A stretch of 64,000 nucleotides of DNA from Leptoclinus maculatus (Eukaryota; Chordata; Actinopteri; Perciformes; Stichaeidae): NCBI GenBank assembly GCA_032191485.1, contig JAVDOI010000016.1, forward strand, positions 5,862,270 to 5,926,269, in the 5' to 3' direction. The notes beneath the pieces are model-generated. The model worked only from the letters and a program-made list of their open reading frames with translations. It was not told where the DNA came from and did not search any database. A program made the translations under genes and the position numbers. Shown here one piece after another: positions 25,160-37,205 of this stretch (position 1 is its first letter; every line of letters starts with the position of its first letter).

Positions 25160-25187
25160 GGGGGCGGGGGCGGGGGCGGGGGTGGGG
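25160..25187 (+). other. G-quadruplex-forming motif / Sp1-like repeats
   Basis: Five G-runs of four to six bases separated by single C or T (GGGGGCGGGGG repeated). This fits the classic four-run G-quadruplex pattern with one-base loops and also makes overlapping GC boxes. It lies in ank3 intron 1 and, on the template for minus-strand transcription, would be in the plus (template) strand. Confidence 0.85.
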
Positions 25188-26088
25188 TCATATTTTTTCT
25201 CTAATCATGAATCTAGGCGTTTTTCTGTTCTCAAGGGAGCCCTGCATATACAGACCCCCCCCCCCCGTCCCTGCTGCCACCTCCCCCTTGCTCTCCCCCT
25301 CTCCGTCCTTTCCTCTCCCTCCCCCCACACGAGAGAGCGAACTGTGAAGAGGTGTGATTACCATCGATCTGTCCTAACTCAGCCCATTTCCTCAGACCCA
25401 GAGCCTCGGAGCTCCAGCCTGCGTGGCGGGGGCCGCCACAAGGCCAGGACCACACAGCACTGCCCTTGCCCAGGGACAGAGAATTTCTTTCTGGGGGAGA
25501 AAATGTCAGGGAGGGTAGGTGAAGGATCCAGAGCTGCTGAGGTAGACAGTAACTGTAAAATGTTAAACGTGATACCACGTGATATATTGACTTATAACAG
25601 GTGAATCCTGTTGAATAAAAGTGCGTGTTTTCATTGCTGGGGTCTTTGAACAAAGTGGAACGAGTCAACAAAATTGATGACCGCGCGATTCTTGTTATCG
25701 CTGCACGTGACGGTGGAGTGGCAGGTGGTTAAGTGGAGAACAGGGAGACGGCGTTGTGGTAGAGGTGGAGATGGGTGGAGGGGGGGGGGCAAGCTAAAGA
25801 AAGTAATTATCAAGCCGTACGGCATGAGTCCCAAGGGTCAACAGAGTAGTGTGTGTGTGTGTGAGAGAGAGAGAGAGCATCACAGAACCATTTCAATAGG
25901 ATAAGCTTTATCTGTGAGTGTATGAGAAGCACCTGCCATACATGCATAAATATACACACACACACACACACGCCTGTGACACACCATTTGGCGTTTAAGA
26001 GCCTGATGGAAGAGGTCTGGCATTGATGCACAGTAGGGGATTAATGAGTGTGATGTTGTAGGGGCGGGGGCGTTGTCTGTCTCTCTCA

Positions 26089-26090
<2 letters not shown>

Positions 26091-26167
<77 letters not shown>
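26091..26167 (+). repeat. (CA)n microsatellite, 77 bp
   Basis: Uninterrupted CA array of 77 bp in ank3 intron 1, directly followed by the tandem GTGAGTAGTGAGTAGTGA. Confidence 0.97.
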
Positions 26168-26170
<3 letters not shown>

Positions 26171-26270
26171 TGCTTCAGTGAACAGTGAGTAGTGAGTAGT
26201 GAATTGGCCATTGACAGACTTGTGCATCAAATGGAAAGGAAGGAAGAAAGAAAGAAACCGTATCGGTTGT

Positions 26271-26530
26271 AGAGCTGCAACGATTAGTCGACTAATCCAT
26301 TAGTAAAATAATAAGATAATCGATCAATCGAGAAAGACATTTTTCATGCAAAAATGGCAAAACTGAATATCTAAAAGACATTTAAAGACTCATCACCATT
26401 TTGGACTGGGTTGCACATTTTTCCCTATTTTCTGACATCCTGAGACCAAACGATAGAGCAATTAACCTAGTAAATAATTGGCAGATTAATCGATAAATAT
26501 GGATTAAAAACAATCGTTAGTTGCCGCCCT
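26271..26530 (-). mobile_element. MITE family B, short copy with both termini
   Basis: The left end is AGAGCTGCAACGATTAGTCG. The right end, AATCGTTAGTTGCCGCCCT, is its approximate reverse complement, so both terminal inverted repeats are present. At 260 bp the copy has lost internal family sequence. No convincing 8-bp flanking duplication is visible (flanks TCGGTTGT and CGTGGGTC). Confidence 0.7.
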
Positions 26531-27204
26531 CGTGGGTCGCATTAGGCTTCTAAAGTATAATTAGGCGTTATATCAACTGTAGGTGAAAGAGATAACGGTG
26601 TGTGTACACGTTTGAGTGAATAGTAGACGTCTTTCGAACACCAATTCTGTCATCGCCTGACGCCCAGTTTTCTATTCTTGTCCCTTTTCTCTTATTCCTT
26701 GTTTTCACAAAGTCACCTTTTCCCCTCTCTCCTTTCTGTATCTCCTCCACACCTGCTACCCTCTTGGCCTCTCTTTCACTCAGTCTGTCCTTGCCTCATC
26801 AAGTCTCTGCTCCCTTATCTCCTCCTCTTTCCAACTCCTCCGTCTTTGGTCTCCCTCCCCTCTTACATACCATTCAGCTCTGTAATCACATCATGAAGCA
26901 GCGGCGAACTGCACTTACTGAACTCCTTCTCTGTCTCACCCTTGAGCACAAGGAGGTGAGTTGGACCTATTTAAATGAGATGAATGATGGAGACATGAGT
27001 CCATGGTGTACTTGTTCAGAGAGGAGCTGCTTCTCTCCAACATCTGCTCCTTACTGCCCTCTCATTTGGCAGCTACATGATTAATCCTGCATCCTTATAG
27101 GACATCGGATGGATACCAGTTTATACTGGTTTATGTATTTACATGCATATTATATTCTCTGGTCCTATAGCCACAAGCTACAGTATGTTGTTTCTGCGCT
27201 CACA

Positions 27205-27530
27205 ATGCTGTAACTAACAGTTATTTTCATTAACGATTAATCTGCCAAATATTTCCTCAATTAATCACTTAGTCCATAAAACGCCAGAGAATAGTAAAAA
27301 AAGAATGCCAATTACAATTTCTTAATCCCAAACATATGCCTCCATATTGCTCGAACCCTCAAAACCCTATTCAGTTAACCGTCACATCAGAAGAAGAGCA
27401 GCAAATCCTCAAAACTGAGAAGCTGAAAAAGGGAAAAGTTGAATATTTTTTGAAAATAAACTAAGAAATCTGTAATTTAATGAGTATATTTCCGTTCATC
27501 AACCGTTTTGGATGTAGATGCAGCGATCCT
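27205..27530 (+). mobile_element. MITE family B copy
   Basis: Carries GTAACTAACAGTTATTTTCA, ACGATTAATCTGCC, GTCCATAAAACGCC and AGCAAATCCTCAAAACTGAG in family order. The right terminus is decayed and its end approximate. Confidence 0.65.
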
Positions 27531-30471
27531 GTCAACGATTCTCCAAAAGCACATGCAAATCAAGCCCAACAGACATGTTGAACAACATTCATATGGGAAT
27601 TATATTATATGGACATATGTATATGTAAATACAGCCAGCAATGAGCATTTGAAATATTTGAAATCTTTCCACGTTATTATGTGAAACCACATCCAGCAGT
27701 TGCACACAGGACACCACATCAGAGCGAGCGAGAGGGATGCAGAGGAGGGAGGGTGCACGTGGATTTGAAGAGCGTCAAGAAAGACGCCACTCACCTTCAA
27801 ATAACCTTTAGGCTTACGATCATGCTCTCTCGTCGCTCTCTCTCTCTCTCTCTGCCTCTATACAGTAATTCTCTCCATTTCTTCTTATCGCTTACTCTCT
27901 CCTCTCTTTTCCCTCTTTCTCTCTCTCCATCTATTCGTCCTTATCTCTTCCTCTTTCTTTCTACTTCTATATCTTCCCTCTCTCTGACCCTCTAACGCTC
28001 ACTTCCAGACTGTTACAGGACCTCATTTATGTGTTGAACAATAGGTAAAAATCACCTGCTGCACCATAAAAGGGTGAAAGACTGCCAGATGAACCAGACC
28101 ATGAACCACAGCTAGACAACATGGATTTCTCCCCCCCCCCAGCGGTAGGATAAACAAATCCCCACATACACAGGTTTCCAGTTACGAAGGCTCCCTAAGA
28201 AATCCCATCACACACACACACACACACACACACCATCCCCCAGCAAGTCTGATTGAGGACCCTTGAAGTGGTGGATCAATAATTAGAACAATCCTTATTA
28301 CACGCTCTCATTTCCCCTTAGAGACTGAAGCTAAAGTAGAACAATAGCAGCAGCATACAGTAGAGTGAGGACGCTGTGGCGCACGCCCATTGGAGGATCC
28401 TGCACGTTTCAGGCCATGTTTCATACAATAGTGGGGGACTAAAATGGTCTGATGTAATTAGTATTAGTGTTGTGTAGTGTTTATACATATGTGAACGCAT
28501 GGATAATATGATGCAGCCACGTAACACGAATTGTCAATGTTTCGGTTTGTCAGTGTGTCAGAAAGCCTCTGTTCGGTGGACCTCGGGTGATTTGGCGATC
28601 ACCCAAAAAAAATGACTAGTGCCGTGTTAGTAGATACATTATCGATAACCAATCATGGTCAGAGCTGACCTTGGTGACAAGGTGCAACATATTCTGATAC
28701 GGAGAAAAAATGACTGTGGATTGTTGCATTGTTTCTGTGAATTCCCTTCACTTAGGAGGGCAATCTGAATCCAGCATGGCGAACTCCACCACGACCAGCA
28801 AAAAAAAACGGTATATAGAGACGTCATTATTGTATGTGAATACATTGAATGGCTGCTAAAGAAACAATGCCAATCAACCATAAAGAGTTTAAACGAAAGG
28901 ATTATTTATCTTGGTAAAAAAATGGTTCAAATTATCAATACCACTAATTATTGAATGGAGTTCATGCTTTTGCAAGAGATGTAAGATATCTTGCATTCTG
29001 TGTTTATGTTTTTGTTTTTTTGTGTGAAAAGTTTTGACAAAGAGTGCCCTAGTTTCAGAAATTGTGTTTAATCAAGTGCAAACGACTGTAAATGAAATTG
29101 ACTGGACTCATCCTAGCCCCTAACAGATCCCTTCCTACCAATGCAAGTGACGGGTAACACATTTCACACTCCTCGTTTAGTGCAAAATTGCATTTGAAAT
29201 CTTATCAGATACATCTTCCAAAGTTACAGCCCATTTGGTATAAAAAGCACTCCCTGTGCTTCCACAAACAGCGTTTCTGTGCTGAGTTACAGTAATGGCA
29301 ACAAAAAGAGTGAATTCTGTACTAAAATGTGAGAAAGAAACTTGATTCGACTTTCTGAAGCATCAAATTAGTGCAACTTCAGATAAACGTCTCATTCAGA
29401 AAAGGCAGCAGAAAGGATTCATGTGTTTTAAATCTCTCTGTGACTTTGTCAAAGCTATACTACAAACTAGACAACAGCTTCTTAGTTGAAAAATCTAAAC
29501 TAAATTGCATACATCACATTCCAACTGAGTGAATAAGAAAAGCCATATCGGCTCCTTCAATTGTCACTATTTCCACAAACAGAAGCTTGGCAGCCTCCTC
29601 AAAGTCACGCTAGGCGCCGTCCAGCCGGTGGCCATCTTGATGGTGAAAAAATATTTGTAACACTGGGAGGCGTTCCCAATGCCAATGCAATTAGCTGAGG
29701 CATGCATGAGCACCAAATTCATTAACCTCCATCTTTTATGGGCTGCTGGGGAGGGGAGGAGGTGAAGGAGTGGATAGGGGGAAGGAGGAGCGAAGCAACA
29801 CGCGTGCCGGCTTTGTTTCAGCCAAACCAGAAAGTGAGTGGAGAGAAATCAGGGAGTGAAATGAGACGGAAAGAAAAGAAATAAAGGAGGGGAATCTATT
29901 AAAATAAATATTGATATTATGCTTCCTCTCTCGCCGCCTGCCTACAGCCTGATGGCTCTTTTCCCCCTCACGGTTTACTTTTCCTCTTAGGGCCAAGCAG
30001 ACTCTTGCCTTCCCACTGTTGCCATGGGCTTGCTCTGAAGGCAGCACAGGGCTGAAATCCAATTTCAACACTGCCGTTCGCCTTCCGGCAGTCATTTCTA
30101 AGTCTTGCTTTAGATTCACTACACTGTGATCCGGATTCAGAACCTTTAATGAACAGTGATGATGGCAACAAGTGATGACCACTGATGAGCTCTTTGGAAT
30201 ATATAATAAAGGATGACCAATTTTTTTAAAGCATCCAATTAAAAAAAAAAAAGGCACAATATTAGGGACACTGGTGCAAAAAAAAGCTGAGAAACAGGCA
30301 TAGAATTTCCTTGGAAGAGGAACCACTGATTTGACTGCAGAATAAGCCCGTGAAAAAAAGAAAGCTAGCACATGACCCATATAAGCCCTATGAGAGAAAC
30401 AATAGGTACTGTACCGACGCACACGCTGTGTACCGGAACAGTGTGTAAAACTGGGACCTTTGCTTTACTTA

Positions 30472-30474
<3 letters not shown>

Positions 30475-30553
<79 letters not shown>
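30475..30553 (+). repeat. (CT)n microsatellite, 79 bp
   Basis: Uninterrupted CT/AG array of 79 bp, a polypurine/polypyrimidine mirror repeat able in principle to form a triplex. Confidence 0.97.
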
Positions 30554-30555
<2 letters not shown>

Positions 30556-32085
30556 GCTCCTGGCTCTAGATAATGTCATTAGAAGTAAAGCAGCTTGGAG
30601 AATTAATGTAATGGGGATTTCCCATTCAGATGACCACTGCGGCCACTGAGTTTTTTCACTGACTCTCTCTCAGAAACTCTCATAAAACATATGAAAATGA
30701 ACTCCAGCATTCATACAGACACACACTCATAGATAGGGCTCTCTCTCTCTTTCTCTCTCTCAGGTTAACATCCCACTATTCCCAGGGTGCTAATGGTAGG
30801 GACTATCTCCCTCTGTGCCGCTTTCCTAACAATACACACTGTAAATACGGAGACACACTACACCAAGTCGTTAAGCATGGGTAGCAGGGATCCCTCCCCT
30901 GACACCCTGGACTCCATTAGGCCTACACTGAACTGAGTGCTGTCTGATAAAAGTCGCAGGCCTCATGTCCAACTATCACATGCACTTTGTTCATCTATTT
31001 TTGCATTTTGATAGTTGTTACTATAACTTTGTCCTCAAAGTACTCCCTGCTTTCTGCGTAACCCTCCGCCATTTTATTTGAGGGTCCGAATTCTGACTGT
31101 ATTCACGACATACTGCCCTCAAAGTGATGTCCATTTTCTACTAACATTTTACAGATGCACAAACAGATGATTAAAAAGAGTCCCAGATCTAAACTTACTG
31201 CTCACTAAACTACAGAGTTTAGTGAAGAAGTAGTGAGTGAGTGAACAATGGAGTGAGCAGATGTCTCAATGGAGTGCATATCATGTTTATTCTGATATTA
31301 ACCCAAACAAGACAGGAAATAAAAGCAGTATAAACACTATTTTCTGGTGACCTTATCAGCACAATCTGTGATCCACATGAAAACAAAAGCGTAGCCACTG
31401 ATGCTCAAGACACAAGACTGGAATCTGCTATCACTCCCAAACTGGTCAGACGTTGTAATAAATGAATTAACACTAAACAACATTCAAAAGTAATTATTAA
31501 TTAAAAGAACTGAACCTTTAAGAGGATTAATGGCCATACAGTAACTAGAGTGAGCATAAAAAATGACATGCAGTGTATTTCATGTTAAGTCCCATTACTG
31601 AAAGTCATTTTAGATATGCATCTTAAATTAACTATGAATCCACCTGCTTGGGGACTAATGCAAAAAAAGAAAAAAGAAAATGTACGAATGGGAAGACACA
31701 CCACTCTACATTAACAAGTGTTCTCTGTACCTGCTCCGCCATCTAAATATAGCGTTTGTAGAGCTGTGAAAGGAGTGAGTCAAAGCAATTTGTTGCACAA
31801 TGTGCACCAAGAAGACCGTATCAGTTTAGCTACAAGACAAGTAATGGAGGGAAACTGACAATGTAACCTGTGAGTGTAATGCCCTTTTGTCTCTTGTATA
31901 GTCTTTCTGCACGTGTGACTCTTTCGTCATGTGTCTCTGTAGACTCTGACACCTCTCAGTCAGTCTATTACCACTGTATAGTGGACACAGTGAGAGTTGG
32001 AAGGCCACCAACAGGGGTAAACAGCGCACGAGCAAGGGCAGCCAAGGAATAAAACCACTACTGCGTATCTGTACGTGTGCTGGAG

Positions 32086-32088
<3 letters not shown>

Positions 32089-32125
<37 letters not shown>
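32089..32125 (+). repeat. (GA)n microsatellite
   Basis: GA array of about 37 bp in ank3 intron 1. Confidence 0.95.
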
Positions 32126-32128
<3 letters not shown>

Positions 32129-34028
32129 CTGACAGCGGATGGCCTACAGTGCACATCCCTCAAGTAAACGACTGACAAACAAATTAACTTCAGCGTTTGA
32201 CTTTGTTTTGTGACAGTGCATCGTTAAAATTTAGCAGCATGAGCCAAACAACAGCGCTAATAATAGAAAAGAAAAAGCCAAAGAGAGTGGCTGGGCAGAG
32301 AGAGAACCTAAAGGTGATGGGACGAAGACACAGAAAAAAAGAGACGGAGAGGACAGACGGAAGGATGCAGGGCATGCAGGCCGAAAGTTTATTATGCTCA
32401 CGGATGGTGCTGCGAACAATCCAATCAATACAACTCTCCCCTCTTCTCCCCTCATCATCTCTGTCTCCTGTTCTCTTCTATGAAACGTGACCCTTCATAA
32501 GGACTGTAAACCTCCTGTGCAGATCAGCATCTCAGACACGTATCATTTTCACACACACGTGCACGCAAACATAGACAAAAGGAGGATGTAATGTGCAACT
32601 ATGAGTGTACAGGTTTAAAACTTGACTGAGAAGTAGATCCATAAATTCACTTGACCTTATGAATCTTTTCTTTTTTTTTGGGGGGGGTTTGGAAAAGATT
32701 AGGCCATGATAGCTCTCGCCTCTTGTTTGTGCTGAGGTCAAATAACGTTGCCAGCAGCATAATTCAAAACCAGGCACCCACGGGCGCAAACTTCAGTAAA
32801 TGTCACTGATATTGAACAGATCTCTCGCGGTCAAATCTCCCCACATTCAATACGCAGAATGCAATGAATGCTTTTCTCTAAAACCTAAGAATAGAACAGA
32901 CAGCGGGGAGTTTATTTTAATGCATAACTGTGGACAGACGAGCAGTTAACTTTTGTTTTTGTTCCTGTTTCCATCAGTAGTAGCTTATAATTTGCTATAA
33001 TCTTCATAAATACCACCTTTTTTTTGCGTGAGTTTCTCCCACCGGTCCGTGAAACAGGGTTCTCCGACAAGCTGACATGTAAGAGAGGAGGAAGATGAGG
33101 GAGGAGGAGGAAGATGAGGGAGACCCACGTGCATTTCAGTTCCTCCTCCATCATATGAAAAGCTTTGTCATCAATAAATCACTCGTGTATGCATTATACA
33201 TGGCTGTCTGTGCATCCAAGCACACGCGCACGCAGACACAGACACACACACACATACACAAGCAAGAACCCACAAAAAAATGCACTGAAGCGCTCACACA
33301 TTTCTAAAACCACGATCAAGTGAAAAAAGAGGATTTTGTTTTTCTATCTCATGCAAACATGACCTTACACTCTTTGCAACTGCCACAGCATTCATCTCAT
33401 TTGGTGTGAAGCCCACAACAAGGTTAAATTACGCCTGTGAAGCGCTGATTAACAAAGCGTACTCTGCACAGGGTGATTTTCACAACTGACCACCTCGAAT
33501 TCTCCTTAAAACAAGCAAGGGTGTGCAAATATTTGAGGAAGCCCTGTGTGTGACGTAGTTTTACTCAACGGACGGACAATATTAGGAAAACGTTCAAAGA
33601 GTCAAGAGGCAGGAAAACAAAAAACGCTCGACGTGTCCGAACAGAGTTCGCCTCATCTGGAGACGGGTAACTATAAGATCATCACGTACAAACAGGTGAC
33701 ATTATTTTTGACTTTGAGCCGTCATGTATATGAAGACATACAAGGCACCAAACATTATGCTAACACCGCACATGCATACCAACAATAAACAAACAGACTC
33801 CCACATGTCGAAATAGGGGAACACCATCACACTCACACACACTCACACTCACTCTCACACATTCAGTACACAAGGTCAAAGATGCTCTTTAAATTGGACT
33901 AGTGTCAAAAGAAAAACAGAGACTACACATGTGTCTTGAATTATGCTCAGATCTGAACATGTACATTTATGTGTGACGAGGCAACCTCCAAGCCCAGTTG
34001 ATCTAGGTATTCAAACTGAGGGAGATGT

Positions 34029-34066
<38 letters not shown>

Positions 34067-34137
34067 CACGCTCCAATGATGCTAGCTGAGCGGAGCAGAT
34101 GAAGCCACCAGCCAGCCAGCCAGCCCTCGTCTGTTAC

Positions 34138-34260
34138 CTTTCTCTTTTGTTCCCGGGACGCTGCTCTCCTGCTCTTCCTCCGCTTCTCCTTCTCGTCCTC
34201 TAATGCATTCACATCCACTTCCCCCCGATTCTTCTTCAATTGAGAGGCCGCGTGAGCCAT
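34138..34260 (-). CDS. ank3: ankyrin-G (ANK3-type) exon 1, canonical N-terminus
   Basis: This is the first coding exon: 123 bp, 41 codons, ATG at 34260 and donor AAG|gtaaca in phase 0. The peptide starts MAHAASQLKKNR, the N-terminal signature of the long ankyrin-G isoform. It continues with an acidic patch (EVDVNALEDEKEK) and a basic tail (RRKSRRAASREQKRK). Spliced to exon 2 it gives ...[18 protein letters not shown], the same junction as in mammals. The peptide is 41 residues against 38 in human ANK3 as I recall it, with the difference in the acidic/basic middle. The ATG is the only in-frame ATG; the frame extends upstream only to a GTG at 34314, which is not a plausible eukaryotic start. 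Ankyrin-G is the adaptor that anchors sodium channels and cell-adhesion proteins to spectrin at axon initial segments, nodes and lateral membranes. The exon sits 31.6 kb upstream of exon 2 with two candidate alternative starts between. Confidence 0.93.
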
Positions 34261-34525
34261 GATAGGCAATAAAAAAGATGTAGAAGCACCACACACTACA
34301 CACGCGTGCCTCACCTGAAATCCCAGAGAAGTTCAGTGGCTGTAATTGACAAAACCGGGATCTCAGAGGAAAAAATTCGGGGTAGAAAAGGAAAGGGGGG
34401 GAAAGGGAAGAAAAATGCCCTCCTTGAAAAGGAGAATGGAGAAGAGTAGGGTATCTTTTACATGTATGTATATCCTGTATGTCCTTTCTTTAGGTTGTTG
34501 CTCTGGTCTGGTCTGGTCTGGACTG

Positions 34526-34557
<32 letters not shown>

Positions 34558-34743
34558 CTTTTTTTTCTAAAGTGATAGAAAGACGGGAGAGAAGAGACAG
34601 CAGCTTCTCCTCATCTCCTCCTTCTCCTCCTCCTCCTCCTCGTCCACTGGCAGTGTGAGAGGAGCGCGTTCCAGGAGAGGAGAGGACAAACCGGATGGAA
34701 AGAAAAGAGACACGAGCATCACCAGCACAGAGGTGGAGGGAGG

Positions 34744-34779
<36 letters not shown>

Positions 34780-34860
34780 GAGGTGGAGGGAAGAATGGAG
34801 GGAGGGGAACGGTTACTACGGCAACCACGCTCTGTTTCAGTCCGTCCTCCTAAATGTTTC
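34261..34860 (-). promoter_or_regulatory. ank3: Presumed 5' UTR/promoter zone of ank3 exon 1
   Basis: On the minus strand the ATG is preceded by about 250 bp of mixed sequence. Then come a TCTGG pentamer run (34503-34521), (CT)n at 34526-34549, a T-rich block (34549-34568), CTC triplets (34617-34641) and (GA)n at 34748-34776. No TATA box is obvious. A near-match X-box lies at 34812-34825. A possible short non-coding exon (acceptor ...caattacag, donor TTTCAG|gtgagg near 34315) can be drawn but is unsupported. The promoter assignment rests on position only. Confidence 0.35.
34812..34825 (-). promoter_or_regulatory. Near-match RFX X-box upstream of ank3 exon 1
   Basis: Plus-strand GTTACTACGGCAAC, one base off GTHNYYATRRNAAC (AC in place of the central AT). 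It lies 552 bp upstream of the ank3 ATG. Confidence 0.3.
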
Positions 34861-34950
34861 TCTTTCTCTTTCTCTCTCTGGTCCCTGCTGCTGTACCTCG
34901 CCTGGTTCTCCACCATGCCTGTGTGTGTATGCCTGTGTGTGTAGTTGTTA

Positions 34951-35123
<173 letters not shown>

Positions 35124-36369
35124 GGTGTGAGTGCATGAATGAAGCAAAGGCACCGGTTAAGATAGCAAAAGGAAATGGTGGCATGGAGCAACAGCAGAAT
35201 GAGTGAGTGTATGTGCGTCCATGTGTGTGTACGTGTATAACCCCCCCATCAACTATCACACACACACACACACACTACCAGCTGGAGGTGGCCAAGTGAC
35301 CGGATGGGAATGGGGAGAACATGCGAAGGACACGTGTGAAGGCGAAGAGGGAGAGAGGGAGAGAGGGAGGAGATACTGGATGTTCCTGGTGGCAACAGTG
35401 CATAAATATCACCAATACACACCAAGAGGAAGCTATAACTGATGATATTATCCAATATTGCCAGTCAATTCTTTCAACTTTGAGAATGCGTATGCTCACT
35501 CCTGAAGATGAATGAATGTATAACTCAATGAATGGCAAACCAAACCAAAAATCAACCAAGAGAATGAACCAATGCAGGTAACAAATGATCAGTGATTTAA
35601 TAAATAAATCACAAGTCAAAATGAAAGAAATAAATGCCTATTTTGCCGGAATTTCTCAGTGAATTGAACTGAATCTCCTGTGCTGTCTTGTGCTTCTCTA
35701 AACTCAGTGTGGTCAGCCCACCATCTGGGTTCATTGACATCGTGATGGAGAGGTCAAACGGGACCATGGGAGCTTTTGTTTCACCTCGTGTCTTTGTTGA
35801 CAACAGAGAGACAGAGGAGGAGGAGAAGAAGGAGGGAGAGACAGGAGAGAAGGTCTACACAGAGAGATGGAGAGACAACAAAAGACCCTGTTTGATTTTC
35901 TGCGAGATGTCTTATTCAGGATGTCCTTCACATCAGCCGTGCTCACGTCAGACGTGGCAGCGTGGAGACAGACGGAGCACGCAGCGGCCATCTTTATGTT
36001 TCTCTTCCCCCGCGTGCCTGCGTGTCAGAGGCACCTATGAGCCTGGCTGGGTCCTTGTCAATACCGAGAGGCTGCCTCATCACATGCCTGTCTGCTTTAC
36101 ACAAAATCTACTGTGCCTCTTTATCTGTACTTAAGGACTACATGGGAACCATACGGAGAAAAGCTGACACGAGAGCGAGATGATCGGTCACCACTGCTGG
36201 AGGAAGAGGAGAGAACAACCCTCCGGGGACAGATGACAGGCTTAGCCGGTGGACACCAGTCATGTAACGATGTGAGTGTGAAATTCCCTTTTCTCTTCCT
36301 CAAATATATTCACCCTCCCAGTTTAATTTTCCTTTCTTTCGTAGCCCCAAACACCAGCCACCGGCATAA

Positions 36370-36386
36370 GGGGGGGGGGGGGGGGG
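36370..36386 (+). repeat. G17 homopolymer
   Basis: Seventeen consecutive G residues, a site of likely length error and polymorphism. Confidence 0.97.
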
Positions 36387-36789
36387 TGAAGCTGACTTAC
36401 AGCCCCCATCATGCATCAGGGGGTGTCACATTATGCCAAATTATCATGCGGTTGCTAGGCGAGGGCCAATGGGGTGGCTTCAGGGAGGACAGGATGGATG
36501 GATAAGGAGCGTGGAGAGGTAAGAGGAGGGATTGGGAAGGGAGGCAGAGGGGGGGGTGCATGTGTGCGCGAGTGTATGTAGATGCACGGAGAAGACAACA
36601 GGGCATATGTGCACATGATAAACAAATCGCTATTTAAAAATAAAAAACAAGCCTTTGTCCAAAGAGAGATACGATCATGATGAATGAACTTTACAATCCT
36701 CACACAATGTCTTCTGCAGCTCAATATACCATCGCTGCCAGTACTACCGACTTTCCATAAATGAATTCATTGATAAAACTCCACTCAAA

Positions 36790-36809
36790 CCCCCCCCCCC
36801 CCCCCCCCC
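36790..36809 (+). repeat. C20 homopolymer
   Basis: Twenty consecutive C residues, 403 bp downstream of the G17 run and complementary to it. Confidence 0.97.
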
Positions 36810-37103
36810 ATAGCCAATAGCCTTACTCGTAGTAAAAGCCACTGCCAAGGTGTCCTATATTTCAAACCCCAGCATTTTGCACGTTTACTACAAAAGAGCA
36901 GAGTTGGCTGTTGGCCGGTGAACTCGAGAAGTGGACGTATATTGGATATTGTCCACTGTTTTCCAGGCGCTATGCCATACACACACAGCCAGAATAAAAC
37001 TACCACAACCAGAACGATAAATCACACACAAAATGAAGAATATTTTGCATCGGCGCATTATTAGGATGGCAATTTTCATTTAGTAGCAATAGTAGCTATA
37101 ATT

Positions 37104-37205
37104 TGAGCTGAAATGATCTCTTAGGTTGATCGACAGAAAAATCAATTTGATTTGATTTGACATTTTATAGATCATTACTCAAGAAAAATAATAGTTAGTT
37201 GCACA
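37104..37205 (-). mobile_element. MITE family B, about 100-bp deletion derivative
   Basis: Left end GAGCTGAAATGATCTCTTAG and right end ATAATAGTTAGTTGCAC are degenerate family B termini enclosing only about 70 bp, including a (ATTTG)n-like piece. The call rests on the termini alone. Confidence 0.4.

Larger units (their letters stand above)
23368..26270 (-). other. ank3: ank3 intron 1, 23.4-26.3 kb
   Basis: No supportable exon. Contents are (GT)n at 24468-24488, (CA)n at 24720-24745, the G-rich motif at 25160-25187, a C12 run at 25255-25266, a GC-rich patch at about 25395-25500, and (GT)n plus (GA)n at 25850-25878. The GC-rich patch has long open frames on both strands with no recognisable protein. 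Confidence 0.5.
27531..34137 (-). other. ank3: ank3 intron 1, 27.5-34.1 kb (adjacent to exon 1)
   Basis: No supportable exon. Pyrimidine-rich tracts lie at 27834-27995, (CA)n at 28207-28232, a (CT)n array at 30475-30553, (GA)n at 32089-32125 and (CA)n at 34032-34060. About 29575-30165 is repeat-free, mixed-composition sequence with AT-rich homeodomain-type cores (CAATTAGC near 29687). It looks like a possible conserved non-coding stretch, which cannot be shown from one sequence. The 228-codon frame at 29736-30422 has no ATG start and no recognisable protein. Confidence 0.5.

Noticed and set aside
25107..25671. Overlapping frames of 146-165 codons on both strands in GC-rich DNA
   Set aside because: GC-rich DNA has few stops. 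The products are Pro/Gly/Ser-rich without a domain, and both strands are open at once.
29736..30422. Longest open frame in the window, 228 codons, minus strand
   Set aside because: Its first codon is GTG, not ATG. The product is low-complexity (Ser, Leu, Pro, His) with no recognisable domain, and it crosses A-runs and GA-rich DNA. It lies in ank3 intron 1.
34261..34314. N-terminal extension of ankyrin-G upstream of MAHAAS
   Set aside because: The frame is open, but the only upstream start codon is GTG at 34314; MAHAAS is the conserved start.
35688..36134. 148-codon plus-strand frame
   Set aside because: No known motif, no splice structure, and overlapping open frames on the other strand; length is within chance for this composition.
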